From assembly GCA_015698045.1 (NCBI GenBank), contig BLAL01000053.1, positions 746,501-810,500 of the forward strand: a stretch of DNA of 64,000 bases. Direction: 5' to 3'. Below, one piece after another: positions 44,531-57,171 of the stretch. This stretch comes from Rhizophagus clarus. Its lineage: Eukaryota > Glomeromycota > Glomeromycetes > Glomerales > Glomeraceae. Each line of letters begins with the position of its first letter. Position 1 is the stretch's first letter. Made by a program: the position numbers and the translations under genes. Under the pieces are notes generated by a model. It did not search any database. It was not told the origin of the DNA and saw only the letters and a list, made by a program, of their open reading frames with translations.

Positions 44531-46542
44531 ATGATTAAAAGAAAACCTATTTTATTATTATTGATACTCTTCTTACTAAATCTCGTCTTTTACGTCAATG
44601 TTAATACTGCGACGACACAAAATTATATTCCTAGAAAAATTGATTTTGATCGTTCGGGAATACCTAAAAATATTTTGGTTGGCTCTTATGCTGGCGGAAG
44701 AAGTCATGTGAAACCAATGTTAGATGTTGTTGCTATATTAATTGAGAGAGGTTACAATGTAAAGGTCATATTCTTTTATTCGATTTTTGGATCGATCATC
44801 GTCTAAATTTCAAATTTTCTCCTATTCATATTCTTGATGCATAGGTGACATTATTAACGACAGGAAGATATGAACCATCATCGGAGTACCCGGGTTTAAA
44901 ACAAATTACGTTAGGAAATACTGAACTAAATTTGAAAAGTTCAAAAAAATTTAAAATTGATGAAATATTTGATTATAGATTATTGCCACATATTATGGAT
45001 TTAAGAATAAATGACTATAAAAATAATTATGAAAAATATAAGAATGTTGCTAAAGAATATAATATTGATTTGTTCTTTTGTGACGTTTTTATGAATGAAG
45101 TTTGCATAGATGTTGCTAATAATCTAAAGAAACCCGTTATTGCTTTTACTTCGACCATTCAACGTAATTAATTGATTATAAATAATTTTTTCTTTCTATT
45201 AGTAAAAAACCACATTAAAACTAAAAATTCTTTTTTTAATCTATTTAGTTATGGGTCCTGTACCATATAAATCTGATCCGTTGTACGGATGTGACGTCGA
45301 ATTAGAAAATAAATCATTTTTCGGGAGGTTTTGGTGTGCTGCAATACAACCTTTAATAGTAAGTTATACGTTGAAGCCTTCTGAGAACCGATTAGATGAT
45401 ATAAGAAGACAATTGAATATAAAATCAGCATCAAAAGTTTCCTTAGCTTTGATTGATACTTTTTTCGGTTTTGAGGTAATTTATTTATAATAAATATAAT
45501 AATAATTTAATGACTTGTTCAAAATTATTTAAAAAAATAATGATCGTTTTTTTTTTTCTCTTAAAGATACCGCAAACTTTACCACCAAATATTCAAGTAA
45601 TTATCGTCTTTTATATTTATACTAATGAGAAATTTAATAAATTACAAAAATTAAATTTTCTCATTTTTTTTATATTAATAGGAAATTGGTCCTGTATTAT
45701 CAGAAGAATATCCTCCACTTACATCTGAACTCTCTGACTTTATAAATTCACACAAACGAGTTATATATGTTGCTTTTGGTACACGTTTCTTCACAACCAC
45801 GGAGAATAACAACAAAATTCTACAATCACTTGTTGAAGCAATTAACAAAAAAATGATTGATGGTGTAATTTGGCCATTAGTTATGACATCAAGAGATAGT
45901 TTCTATTCAACATTAAACTTAACCGATGGCACGAAAATTCAAACTTTACCAATCTTGAATAATGAACACCCACATATTCACATTATAAAGTTTGCACCAC
46001 AATTCGCTGTACTTAATCATACTAATACAAAATTATTTTTAAGTCACGCGGGTGCAGGAAGTATTCATGAATCTCTATATACTGGTACTCCTATGTTAAC
46101 GATACCTTTTGGTGGCGACCAGATGGGTAATGCTCAAAAATTAAAATCAGCTGGTGTAGCATTAACGTTAAGTAAATTGTCTTTGGATGTTAATGATATT
46201 TTAAGTAAAATGAGTATTTTATTAGAAGATGATAAGGTAAAGAAAAATTTAAAGAGATTGGAAGTTTTAACCAAAATCAACAGTAAAAGAAAATATAGAG
46301 CTGCGGATTTAATTGAATACATTTTACATAGTAGTAGCTTAGAAGAATATGTTAATGACGACTTTTTAAAAGAATGGGCACCCGCTGGGCCTAGAATGGG
46401 ATTTATTAAAGCAAATAATCTTGACGTTTATGGAGTTATATTAGGTATTGTTCTTGTACTTATTGGAGGAATTATATTCAAATTGTTTAATAGTTATACT
46501 CCAACCCCTTCGTTTACTGTAGTAAAATTAAAAAAAGTATAA
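44531..46542 (+). CDS. UDP-glycosyltransferase 1 (GT1 family, five exons)
   Basis: Exons 44531-44758, 44845-45163, 45249-45475, 45567-45596 (30 nt) and 45682-46542 join to 554 residues; all introns are GT-AG, 85-91 bp. Residues 1-27 are a signal peptide. The N-terminal acceptor half has VGSYAGGRSHVKPML (His as in the family's catalytic region). Residues about 372-415 are the UDP-sugar binding signature: FAPQFAVLNH, SHAGAGSIHES, GTPMLTIPFGGDQ. A C-terminal membrane span (about 517-537) precedes a basic tail, giving the type I ER topology of UGTs. Acceptor unknown; lipids, sterols or xenobiotics are possible. Compared with its neighbours it has SHAGAGSIHES for SHGGAGSTHES and WPLVMTS for WALSQTS, which may change donor handling. 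Confidence 0.9.
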
Positions 46543-48458
46543 ATTATTGTTTTGTTTTAAATATAAATATATGTATAAATAAATTTTAGTATTAGCAAAT
46601 ATTAATCAATTCACATTTTAAATAATTTCGAACGCGAAATACAATCATTATTATTTTATTATTTTAAATGAATATTTTTACTATCTTATAAAAATGTGCG
46701 TTAAGTATAAAAAATTTTGCCAAACTTTCAATATCAAGACGATTTCTGAAGGAAAGTTATACATAAAAATGTAAAATGAATACTATCAAGTTTGAGAATT
46801 AGTAGATTAATTTGAACAACGGTAATTGCGTCATATTTATTCAACAATGTAACATTATGAAATAACATCATTTATGAAATTTATGAATTTTTATTTCTTT
46901 TTATTATCTTGGCAACACGAAGTTCCAATATTTAGCCACTCAAAAGAATTCGAACCATTATTATTAGTAAACTCCCATTTTTTAAAATATATGGATATAT
47001 TTGAGCGAAAATTTGTATTAAATTATCGACATTAGATAGACAACCACAAAAATCAACCACAAAATGTTAACGATCACTTCGTACCGTGTGTAATATTTCT
47101 TTTCTATGTGCTGTACTACCGTACAAATTTATATATTTTTTTTTTTCCTGTAATTTTGACTGGATAAATAAAAATTCTTATTACACATTTAATCATAATT
47201 GCATATATAATTATAAGTGTAATCCAAATAATAGAGAAATTTCTTCAAATACAAATTCTGTAATTGGATAAATCGGATGTACCGAAATTTTCCCGACTTG
47301 TGGTCGGTCCTCAACATTCCTGCGCCGCCTTTTGCAGCTAACTATATTAGTAACCTTATTCGACGTTTGATAAATTTTTTTAGGGTATAAAAACTGGCAA
47401 TTATTATAAGGAACACATGATCATCGTAGAAAGATAATTCCTATTTTTGAAACAAAATGTCGGTAAAATCCGAATAAACCTTGTTTATTACAGTAATAAA
47501 TTATCGATTGTCAAAATAAACAAAATAAACAATAAATTAACTTATGAATGAACGGACAAATAACGACTAAATATATTAAATATACACAAAATAGATGTTT
47601 TTAATGACATTTTATCGTTCGTGATCTTATTCTAAAAATAACTATCAAAATTTTATGATATTTTTTTTTTTTTTGTTTTACAAAATAAAAAAAAAAACCT
47701 TCATGCGAAGGAATCAGGATGCTAACAGTAGCGTGCCCGATTATAATAAACCAAACTTCTTTATACCAAAAACTTCATTATATATTAAATTACGCTTCAT
47801 GTAATTTTCTCGTATTTGAAAGCGAGAAAAAAAAAAAAATTAAAGCCTTATTTTCCAAAAGTTCGTAGACAAAATAAATCGAGAAAACCTAAAAAAAAAA
47901 TTATCGATAAGATATATTTATTACAGTGATTGATATAATGATTATTGAATAATTAATTTAATTAATTTAATGATTTGTAAGAAACAAGTCCCAACTCTGC
48001 ATGTAAATATGAAACGTTCTTCATTAGTTTCAATACTGTCTAAAGTTAGCATGAGATTACTAATTATATATGAGTTTTCTTTCTTTCTTTCTTTTTATTA
48101 AAAAAAGTCGTTTAGAAAAGCCATAATACAATGAATATATATATAATCATGCTATTTTATGTACAGTATTTATTATAGCTATAGCAATCAACAAAAATTA
48201 TTACAATTTCATATGTGTATGTATATTAACTAGTTTATTAATCGACAAATCGGAATTTTTCAAAAATACGATTAATCATGTCGATCATTTTTTCCTTTTC
48301 GTGCACCATTTTTGACTTGGCAAAATATGAAACATTAAATAATTTCTAATCTTCTATTACGTAAATGGAATAATATACACGCTATGATTACTATTTATAA
48401 AATCTCGTTTTTCTGAAATTGGTCAAAGTAAAGTAAGAGAAAAAAAAAAAAAAATACT

Positions 48459-48466
48459 TATATAAG
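48459..48466 (+). promoter_or_regulatory. TATA box of UGT 2
   Basis: TATATAAG, 112 bp before the ATG, in the same context as at UGT 1. Confidence 0.65.
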
Positions 48467-48570
48467 GAGATCAAAAACTGTAAATATTGCAATTAATCCG
48501 CTTCCTACAATTAAAGTTGAAAACTTGTTACATTCAAATAAAATTATCAATTAAATAACTGTTAAATAAA

Positions 48571-50567
48571 ATGATTAAAAGAAAACCTATTTTAGTATTA
48601 TTAATACTCTACTTATTGAATCTCGTCTTTTGCGTCAATGTTAATACTGCGACGACACAAAATTATATTCCTAGAAAAGTCGATTTTGATCGTTCGGGAG
48701 TACCTAAAAATATTTTGCTTGGTTCTTATGTTGGTGGAAGAAGTCATGTAAAACCAATGTTAGATATCGCTGCTATATTAATTGAGAGAGGTTATAATGT
48801 AAGAGTCTTTTTTTATTTGACGTGTTTTTGAATCGATTATACATCCAAGTTTCTATACATATATTCTTCGCCAATACATAGGTAACGTTATTAACAAGTG
48901 GAAGATATGAACCATCATCGGAGTACCCTGGCCTAAAACAAGTTTCTTTGGGACCTCAATGGCTTCTCAAAGGGTTGAAAAATTTGAATATTCATAGAGA
49001 CTTTGATTACAGAGCATTGACAAAACTTTCGGAATCGAGCATAAATGATTACAAAGTTACCTACGAAAAATATAAGAATGTTGCTAAAGAATATAATATT
49101 GATTTATTCTTTTGTGACGTTCTGATAAATGAAGCTTGTATAGATATTGCACACAATTTAAAGAAACCAGTCGTTGCTTTGACTTCGTTAGTTCATTGTA
49201 ATTATAAATAATCAATTTTATTCTCTTCTTCTAATAGAAAAATCAATTAAAAAAAATTTTTATTTATTTAGTTATAGATCCTGTACCATATAAATCTGAT
49301 CCGTTGTACGGATGTGACGTCTCATTAGAAAATAAATCGTTTTTCGAGAGGTTTAGATGTACTATAATACAACCTTTGCAAATAGCTTATGAGCTTGGGC
49401 CTTTGGGACGTCAATTGAATAACATAAGAAAACAAATGAATATAAAAACAGTTTCAGGAAAAGTGCCAAAAGTTTCCTTAGCTTTGATTGATACTTATTT
49501 CGGTTTTGAGGTAATTTTTTTTTATAATAAATATAATAAAGTTAATGACTTGTTCAAATTATAAATAATAATCATTATTTTTTCTTAAAGTTACCGCAAC
49601 CTTTACCACCAAATGTTCAGGTAACTGTCGTCTTTTATATTTAAAATAATAATAATAATAAATATAATAAATTATAAAAATTAAATTTCCTTATCTTTTA
49701 TATTAATAGGAAATTGGACCAGTATTACCAGAAGAGTATCCTCCGCTTACACCTGAACTCTCTGATTTCATAAATTCACACAAACGAGTTTTATATGTTG
49801 CTTTTGGTACACGTTTCTATGCATCTACCGAGAATAACAACAAAATTTTGCAATCACTTGTTGAAGCAGTCAACAAAAAATTAGTTGATGGTGTAATTTG
49901 GGCACTATCTCAAACATCAAAGGAAGAATTTTATCCCACATTAGACCTAACTGATGGTACACAGATGCAAACTTTACCATTATTAAATAATAAACATCCA
50001 CATATCCGTATCGCAAAGTTTGCACCACAATTCGCTGTACTTAATCATACTAATACAAAATTATTTTTTAGTCATGGAGGCGCAGGAAGCACTCATGAAT
50101 CTCTGTATACTGGTACTCCTATGTTAGTATTACCTTTTGGTGGCGACCAGATGGGTAATGCTCAGAAATTAAGATCAGCTGGTGTAGCATTAACGTTAGA
50201 TAAATTGTCTTTGGGTGTTAATGATATTTTAAATAAGATGAGTATTTTATTAAAAGATGAGAAGATAAAGAAAAATTTAAAGAGATTGGAAGTTTTAACC
50301 AAAATCAACAGTAAAAGAAAATATAGAGCTGCGGATTTAATTGAATACATTTTACATAGTAGTGGTTTAGAAGAATATGTTAATGATGACTTTTTAAAAG
50401 AATGGGCACCCGCTGGGCCTAGAATGGGATTTATTAAAGCAAATAATCTTGACGTTTATGGAGTTATGTTAGGTATTGTTCTTGTACTTATTGGAGGAAT
50501 CACATTCAAATTGTTTAGTTATACTTCAAGCCCTTCACCTATTAAGTTAAAATCAAAAAAAGCATAA
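48571..50567 (+). CDS. UDP-glycosyltransferase 2 (GT1 family, five exons)
   Basis: Exons 48571-48798, 48882-49197, 49272-49510, 49591-49620 (30 nt) and 49710-50567 join to 556 residues, with GT-AG introns of 74-89 bp at the same positions and phases as UGT 1. Signal peptide 1-27, acceptor-half motif GSYVGGRSHVKPML, donor signature FAPQFAVLNH, SHGGAGSTHES, GTPMLVLPFGGDQ, then a C-terminal membrane span and a lysine-rich tail (KLKSKKA). It keeps the consensus residues that UGT 1 has changed. Its last 130 residues are almost identical to UGT 1, whereas the acceptor half (especially exon 2) is more diverged, suggesting different acceptors. Confidence 0.92.
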
Positions 50568-50600
50568 GTATTATTGTTATTTTTTTTGTTTTATAGTGAT

Positions 50601-52386
50601 ATATATAGTTTGACTAATCATGGTTTCCTGTAAGTTTATTATGTAATTATATATATATATACACAATATATACATATAAATAAATAAGGTGCACAGTACT
50701 TTTTTCTAAATAAAAAAATCATGTATATATTGTTATTTTATAATACAAATATCGGACGATTAATATATTTGAAAAAAAAATAAAAATCATTTATTTTAAA
50801 TTGATTGTTTAACGTTGATTTTAAAATGTTAGGTTCAATAGTGATCGAAAAGGTCAGGTTAATTTGGGCAACGAAAATAATATGTAACTCTGTTAAATAG
50901 ACAAACTTGCCTCATAAGATGGCTAAGTAATTGTTGTTCTTGCGATCTGCTTACCCATTTATATTTACGTTGTATATTATTTTCCTCAAAGTTTCGTGTC
51001 GAGTTATGCCGTCCTGTATATATTTAAGCCGAATTCGACAAATTCGAACCATTTGGATCAAATAATTAAAATTTTAAACTGATATTTCTTATCATGATCG
51101 TCGCTCTAGCTTACAAAGTTTTCTCAAGTGAAGAGTCCGGTGTTATCCGTTATGCTGAAATGCCAAAAATATGACAGTAAACAAGAAAGCGTGTTAGCGC
51201 AATATAACAACCTACATACAAATCGCCGGTAATCTCCCTGATAAAAAATACACGCAGGAAGCTATACCATTTAACCATATAAGTGTTTCACAGATTTCAT
51301 ATTTGTTGTTAGTTATTTAATCAGAATTGTGCTTGGGGACTAGTGATGTACTTACAGACAATGGATATACAACTAAATGAACCGCCATGCTAATCAATTA
51401 TTACTACTCTGTGATTTTCTCACAACGAATTATCGAAAAGCTTAGTGATGCTTTTTTTGTTTCAAATTCTATTAGAAAGTTGGTAACGTGGGATTTCCAT
51501 ATTTTTTTAACAAGATTTTTTTTTTTTAAAAAAAAAATCGACCAAGATGTCAAGCAAACGTTATAAACGAAATAAGCCATATTTGTTCCGCGATTTATGA
51601 TCGTTTATTATCAAATAGTTTTGTAACCTAAATGCTTAAATCAGTATATAAAAGACAGTTATCAGCATCTGAGAAAAAGATATCATCAGTTGGAAAACAA
51701 ATCTAATTAGAATTTAGTCTAAAGAATCCTTTTTTTGATCATTTGTAACGGATAATCATGAACATCAACGATAATCGCAGATACACGGGTGATACATGGG
51801 TATAAAGCTTCCGAATTGCCGAAAGGATGAATATTATATTGACCGTAGAAATGGTAAATATTTAACACTCGACCGGATTTTTCAAATATCTAGAATAAAA
51901 GTTTACATAGATCTCTCGATAGATTATTCTTTCGCATTATTTTTTCGTGATCATAGATGTACGCATAACAAATACATTTATGTGTACTGTAATACCTGCC
52001 CTAAATCATTCTAATTATAACACACATATATTAGTCTAGAATGAAGCGAAGCAACTAAACTCCATTGTCCGTTCATAGTATGGGTTAATAGATGATTGGT
52101 GCTCTAACATACATAATGAAGGAAATATTTTGACACGTCAAAAAATGAGTCACTTTACTGTATCTTTCCTCAGACTTAATTTATTATATATTTTTTTTTT
52201 TTAGTTTGCTTAAAAAGTTACAACACCTAATATACATTGTACGGAAATCATTATCTGTTATTATAATAATATTTTTTTTTAGATGCATGGAATGAATAAA
52301 ATAACGCTAACTGAATGTGTGAAATATGAGCGGGGAAGAAATGATACGTACCAAATTTAACCTTTTTTTTTAATTATGAAAATAAT
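50601..52386. other. Intergenic, possible small gene, otherwise nothing
   Basis: AT-rich DNA between UGT 2 and the minus-strand BTB-TLDc gene. A TATA-like TATATAAAAG at about 51644 precedes a 72-codon frame (separate entry). An A/T palindrome lies near 51510-51538. Confidence 0.5.
51796..52014 (+). CDS. Hypothetical 72-residue ORF (doubtful)
   Basis: An ATG frame of 72 codons, MGIKLPNCRKDEYYIDRRNG onward, rich in Tyr, Ile and Arg, ending CNTCPKSF. A TATA-like box (TATATAAAAG, about 51644) lies 150 bp upstream, but an earlier ATG at about 51758 opens another short frame first. No domain, paralogue or splice evidence. It may be chance in AT-rich DNA. Confidence 0.15.
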   Translation: MGIKLPNCRKDEYYIDRRNGKYLTLDRIFQISRIKVYIDLSIDYSFALFFRDHRCTHNKYIYVYCNTCPKSF

Positions 52387-53866
52387 CTATTTTTTAATTA
52401 CTTGAAATACTTCAAAACCTTCTATAGTAAAATTACCTGGAATATCTATGTTAGGATAGTAATAACCACCAGTATAACTCCATTTATTGGAATTAAGGCA
52501 GACTAAATTACCCATACTAGGTCCTCGATCATTATAACAAGAAACAGCGCAACCTCTATTATTGACATAACCTAATTTTGCAGTAGAAATATTTTTTATA
52601 TCTGTAAAATTAAATAAAAAACTATCCGTAGTACTTTTCCAACCACAATTTCCGCTCCAATCAAGTGGGTTATAACCTCCAATTAATTGCGTTGAACCTT
52701 GAATTTTTGCTATCCAAATAGTAGCTCCGTTATTATCACAATTTCTATGAAATGATGTAGCATTAAATCCATTTTGACCTGAACGATATAATAATTTAAA
52801 ATCATAAGGAATAATTTTTTTATCATAATGCGAAGGATTTTTTCTATCAATCCACGAGGCAAAAAGCGGAATATATTCTGAATCAATTAATGTTGAATCA
52901 AGTTTAAAATCTAAATTCGACTTTCTTAATGGTGTTTTAATAGTTTTTGGTTTTATATTAGGAACTATGTGAAATTCCAAAAGATCATGAATTAAATCCT
53001 GTGGTAAGATATCCCTATAACAATGAACTCTGTAAAAGAAATCTTCAGGTTTGATATGATAGAATCTAATTAAAGAAACAAATCTACTTAACGAACCCTT
53101 AATTTTTGAAATATCTTCTTTACTCCATTTTTTAGGATCATCATTCATATTCAGTTGTGCAAAACACCATTTCAATAAACTCTCCCAAATTTCAATCTCA
53201 TCCGCATTTAAATCATCCCTTTTCAACAATAATTCCAACAAAGAAGCTTTTAAATTAATAAATTTATCAGAATTAAATAAAATCTTTGGTTCCTTACAAA
53301 GTTTTTCAAGACAAAATTCCCATAAATCTGTAAAAGCTTCATGTTGATAAACGGTCTCAAGGATACCAGTTGGATTTTGATGTAAAAACTCAGTTTGATG
53401 TTCAATTAAATACTCTTGAATATGAGAAATTAATGATTGAATATCAAGTTCGTCCGCTGCTAGCAAAAGTTTTAACACATCCGGTCCCTGTAAATTTTCC
53501 AATTCAATATTTCCACAATAAATAAACCTAACATTTGGAAAATTATTATTAATTCATTTTTTTTTTTGAGAAAATCAAATATTTTAACAAAAATATACAG
53601 TATGTACAATACCTAAGGATGATATTAAGAAAGTTGGGTAGAATATTCGGTTTTTTCAAAATAAATTTTCCATCTTTTTTTTCAGCCCATTCATCAGAAA
53701 ATGCCGTACGAAAGTATTTTGACCTGATGCATAAAATATTTGAATGAGCATGAATCTCTTTAATATTTGATTCTTCACCAGCATAAATAATAACATCATA
53801 TCCTATTTCTGTTTCAAAAAGCTTTTCATAATCATTAGATAACTCGGCCCAAAATTTCGAAGACAT
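52387..53866 (-). CDS. BTB-BACK-TLDc domain protein (two exons)
   Basis: Exons 53866-53613 and 53527-52387 (minus strand) join across an 85-bp GT-AG intron to 464 residues; the join restores IILRFIYCGNIELENLQGPD, the last part of the BTB domain. BTB is at about 5-120 (GYDVIIYAGEES, EIHAHSNILCIRSKYFRTAF), BACK at about 130-240 (CLEKLCKEPKILF, EIEIWESLLKWC), TLDc at about 295-460 (LLYRSGQNGFNATSFHRNCD, ATIWIAKIQGSTQLIGGYNP, FLFNFTD, FEVFQV). BTB-BACK proteins usually act as cullin-3 adaptors; TLDc is linked to oxidative-stress protection and V-ATPase interaction in animals and yeast. This architecture is greatly expanded in Rhizophagus. Substrate unknown. The frame is intact. Confidence 0.93.
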
Positions 53867-55370
53867 TGATTGTAAAAGAGAGAGAAAGGTATGATGATCG
53901 TCGAACTCGGACTAAGCAATACATATATAACAATTTATCGTGTAGATCATTCCTTTTCAGATAACTCCAGCCAGAATTTCAATTTGACCGGCATTATCGT
54001 AATTCTGGAACGTACTTATTATTGATTGTCTTTAATGCTTCGTTTATGTGTTTCTTATTTTAAAATAAAATTTATTATAAACAATTTAAAGAATGATATA
54101 AATTATTTATCAGTTAGAGAAATTATTCCAAAGATTTTTTTTTTGCATGAAGGACTAATCTACAGTATAATATTTGATACATACGGAAAAATAATGAAAT
54201 ATTTGAAAAACACAAAGATTAGTTGAATGGTATATTAAAAAAAAAATTAGATCAGTAAATCGATTTTAAATTAGGGTAGATCTTCTGAAAGAGGAAACCG
54301 TTCAAAACCTAATTTTATGTTCATGTTTAACGTTAACGTTAGCATTAACGTTAGCATTTCGTATCTAATAATTTATTTTTCTTTTTAAGATCTATGAATT
54401 ACCGTACAATTATTTTCGATTAATAATTTTTTTGGAACTTACAGATGATACCAAAGCAGCTATGTAAACATATTGTGGTTACTAATAGTGTTTTTTTGTT
54501 TTTTCCTTTCTTTTCCTTTTTTATCCTTTTTTTTAATTTTTCCCTTTTTTCTTACCGATCTCTAATTAGTACTAATATGAAAAAGTCAGGATCTGCTGAT
54601 TGTAACAAAGCAGTATGTTCTCTTTTTTATTTATTTGCAAGAGAACAGCTTGAATTCTGATAGACAGTCATTTGGGGGGGTTTTTTTTTTGATTACTAAT
54701 ACTGGTATTAGATTCGGTTTGGTACTGAAGCAACCTGGACGAGCGTACTGCAGCAAATCGATTTTTAGCATCTAAATTATCCTTAGTATCTGAAAACTAT
54801 AATGATTTATTTCCATCCTGATAATTATACTAAATAATTATCTAGGATTTAAAAAGATCGGTTACAAAAAGTTACAAAAGGAATTGTTTTTTTTTTCAAA
54901 CTATTTGAATAATAAATTTATAAATTTATAACAATAAAATATTCAATTAAAATATTGCATTATTTAGAACTCCCCGTTTATGACTAAGTTAGACTTGTTA
55001 ATTATACAAATATTGTTTGAATAAAAAATTAACGTAAAGCTGGTAAAGTATTCTCATTAATAAATCAATAAATTATTTCAACCACATTCATCAATATTGG
55101 TTTTTTAAAAAGTAAATTAATAGAAGAATTCTTTCAATTAGCTTATTCAAAAATCAATCTTTTCAATATAACATACATATACATATTATAATTTATTATA
55201 TGGGAGGACGTGAACCAATAAAAAAATTTTGACCAAAATTTGGATTTTCTGACGACCTCCCCATCAAGTTAAATATCATCTGTTTGAAAACTTGGGCCAG
55301 TCACGTGTCAAAATATGACGTTTACATCTGTTAAATCATAATTACAGCGCAGTACTAATTATGATTAAAC
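53867..55370. other. Intergenic, no gene recognised
   Basis: Upstream flank of the BTB-TLDc gene, then AT-rich DNA. The word AACGTTAGCATT is repeated near 54335-54358 (GTTAACGTTAGCATTAACG region). Frames at 54026 and 54445 lack motif or context. Confidence 0.5.
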
Positions 55371-55584
55371 TAGGGATTGGAACCGGTTAAAGCGGTTAAC
55401 CGGTTAAAACGATCCCAAAAAACGGTTAACCGGTTAATTTAACCGTTTAACTTAACCGGTTAAATATGAAGATCGCTATATATTTATCGAGAACTCCCGA
55501 TATTTCTATATCAGCTTAAAACTAAAAATAAATTGATTGAAACCATTTGCTCAATTTTTTTTTTTTACGAAATTTTTTTTTAAA

Positions 55585-55587
<3 letters not shown>

Positions 55588-55625
<38 letters not shown>
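55588..55625. repeat. Poly-T tract
   Basis: 38 consecutive T residues, inside the hAT remnant, just before its coding region. Confidence 0.95.
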
Positions 55626-55627
<2 letters not shown>

Positions 55628-55639
55628 TTTTTATACAAT

Positions 55640-56158
55640 ATGGATGATAATTATTCAGAATATCTTGACTATAGAGACATTGATGAATCTTAGTCTGGGT
55701 CATCAAGACAACAAACTGTTGTACCTTCCACAGGTTCTAAAAGGTCTTCATTTAAGATTCGGAATTGTCACCTGCTAGCAGTCAACAGCAGCAAGTAAAA
55801 AAACTAAAATCTTCCAAGTCCGAAAAAAGCTTTGTATGGAAATATTTTAAAAAAGTTTGTAATGAAAAAGTACAGTGTATAGTGTCAATAATTAAGAATG
55901 AGAAAAAAGAACAATGTAATGTAACTTATAAGTATACAGGCTCTATATCAAATATGAAATGCCACTTAAATACAGCTCACAATACAACTGAATGAGGCGA
56001 AGAAAAAGAGGTAATCTACGATTTTTTTTTCAAATAATATACGTTAAAAAAATAGGAAATTATACTTGTATTTATTAATAGGAACAATTGGTGCGACAAA
56101 TAACAATTGATACAATGTTTGGCAAGACAAAATCTCATGAGAAATCATATCCGCCATA
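55640..56158 (+). pseudogene. hAT transposase N-terminal (BED finger) fragment
   Basis: The frame opens at ATGGATGATAATTATTC (55640) and is broken early. A second frame (55765-55995) reads a BED finger: KSFVWKYFKKV, paired cysteines (C-x3-C and C-x16-C spacings ambiguous), YTGSISNMKCHLNTAH with the final His ligands. A GTAATC donor and TTAATAG acceptor (about 56011-56081) may bracket an intron, followed by EQLVRQITIDTMFGKTKSHE, the typical linker after a BED finger. The catalytic domain is absent. An early stop and frame change make it a fragment. Confidence 0.7.
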
Positions 56159-56300
56159 GGTTAAATATTCAAATGAGCAAGATAACATTTGAATAAAAAA
56201 ACTTTTAAACGCGTTAAACGCAAAACTTATATCTTAACCAGTTAATTAACCGGTTAACCTCATCATAAATTAACCGAATAATTAACCGGTTAAGGATAAA

Positions 56301-57171
56301 ATATAAAAGTGTTTGATGACTATGACATGCATGATTTTTAATTTAAGTTGGATAATTCAAGAAAATGAGTCATCCTAAGAAATAGCGTTTTAAAAGCTGG
56401 AAATCTTCCGATATGTGGCTAAAAGGAAAAAAGAAATTTCTAGAAAAAGATTCTGATGAAAGTGTGAGAATTTGTTTAAAATTTAGCAAAAATCGGAGAT
56501 TGGAGAGCTTTCTGCGGTTAATTAGAAACCCGCAATAATGTTTGATTTGCATGCAGTTGCGGCTAATTGCTATAATTGCCGAGGGTAACACTGAGAACCT
56601 CATGATAGATCTAAATGGTTGGTATAATGATTTCACATGTAAGGTCAACTTTTAGTTATGACTATATTTGGACGTTAAGATTTTAGCGGAAAAATAAACT
56701 TAGCCGAATATTTCCATATTTCCCGTAAAAACATCGCGTACAACAAACAATACGAATAATTTTTGTGATTTTCTTCACGGATAAATTTTCCAATAATACC
56801 GTTAACCTTTACAAAAATAAATTTTCAATTTATCTCTGTAAATATATGTGGTGTAATTTTCTGTGAAAAAAATCGTGTGATCGACAATACTAATAATTTC
56901 TCTGATTTTCTACACGGATAAATTTTCCAATCGTACCGTTACGTTAACATGATATCAATCCACCTAAATTTTACAAAATTCATTTAATAATAGTTTTTTT
57001 AATTTGTTAATAGATGAAAGGTTTATAAATATATGTTGTGTAATAATGATACGGATAAATAGCGGGGATAAAAAGTTTGGCGTGCGGTCTTCGGTTGATA
57101 GTTTTACCGTAATAATATAATCATCATAAATAGGGTGATTTTGAGTCTCGGCTTCATTAGATAATTCAAAA
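56301..57171. other. Upstream region of UGT 3 with a short duplication
   Basis: No gene recognised. Similar 50-bp segments lie at about 56755-56816 and 56890-56943, both with CACGGATAAATTTTCCAAT followed by ACCGTTA; a related CTTCACGGATAAATT occurs at about 59731 upstream of the UGT pseudogene. A TTTATAAATAT at about 57022 is the only TATA-like box; the promoter common to UGT 1, 2 and 4 is not conserved here. Confidence 0.6.

Larger units (their letters stand above)
43300..46560 (+). repeat. Segmental duplication unit 1 (UGT 1 with upstream DNA)
   Basis: About 1.2 kb of DNA upstream of UGT 1 is similar to DNA upstream of UGT 2 (47095-48570): for example CTTCATGTGAAGGA (43924) against CTTCATGCGAAGGA (47698), GATTATAATAAAC (43944, 47730), TTACGTTTCATGTAATTT against TTACGCTTCATGTAATTT, and the promoter. 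The tandem period is about 4.04 kb. Confidence 0.75.
47095..50600 (+). repeat. Segmental duplication unit 2 (UGT 2 with upstream DNA)
   Basis: Second copy of the tandem unit described for UGT 1. It begins near GCTGTACTACCGTACAAATT (compare GCTGTACCACCGTAAAATTT at 43310). The DNA between the units (46560-47095) is AT-rich with nothing recognised. Confidence 0.75.
55371..56300 (+). mobile_element. hAT transposon remnant with BED-finger exon
   Basis: The left end TAGGGATTGGAACCGGTTAA begins at 55371, a hAT-like terminus. It is followed by many TTAACCGG/CCGGTTAA words (55385-55465). The same words recur near 56235-56295, marking the other subterminal region, but a matching outer terminus is missing, so the right end is truncated. 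Between them is a broken BED-finger coding region. Confidence 0.75.

Noticed and set aside
46134-46322. 62-codon minus-strand frame recurring in UGT 1, 2 and 3
   Set aside because: It recurs only because the sense-strand UGT sequence is conserved; the changes follow sense codons.
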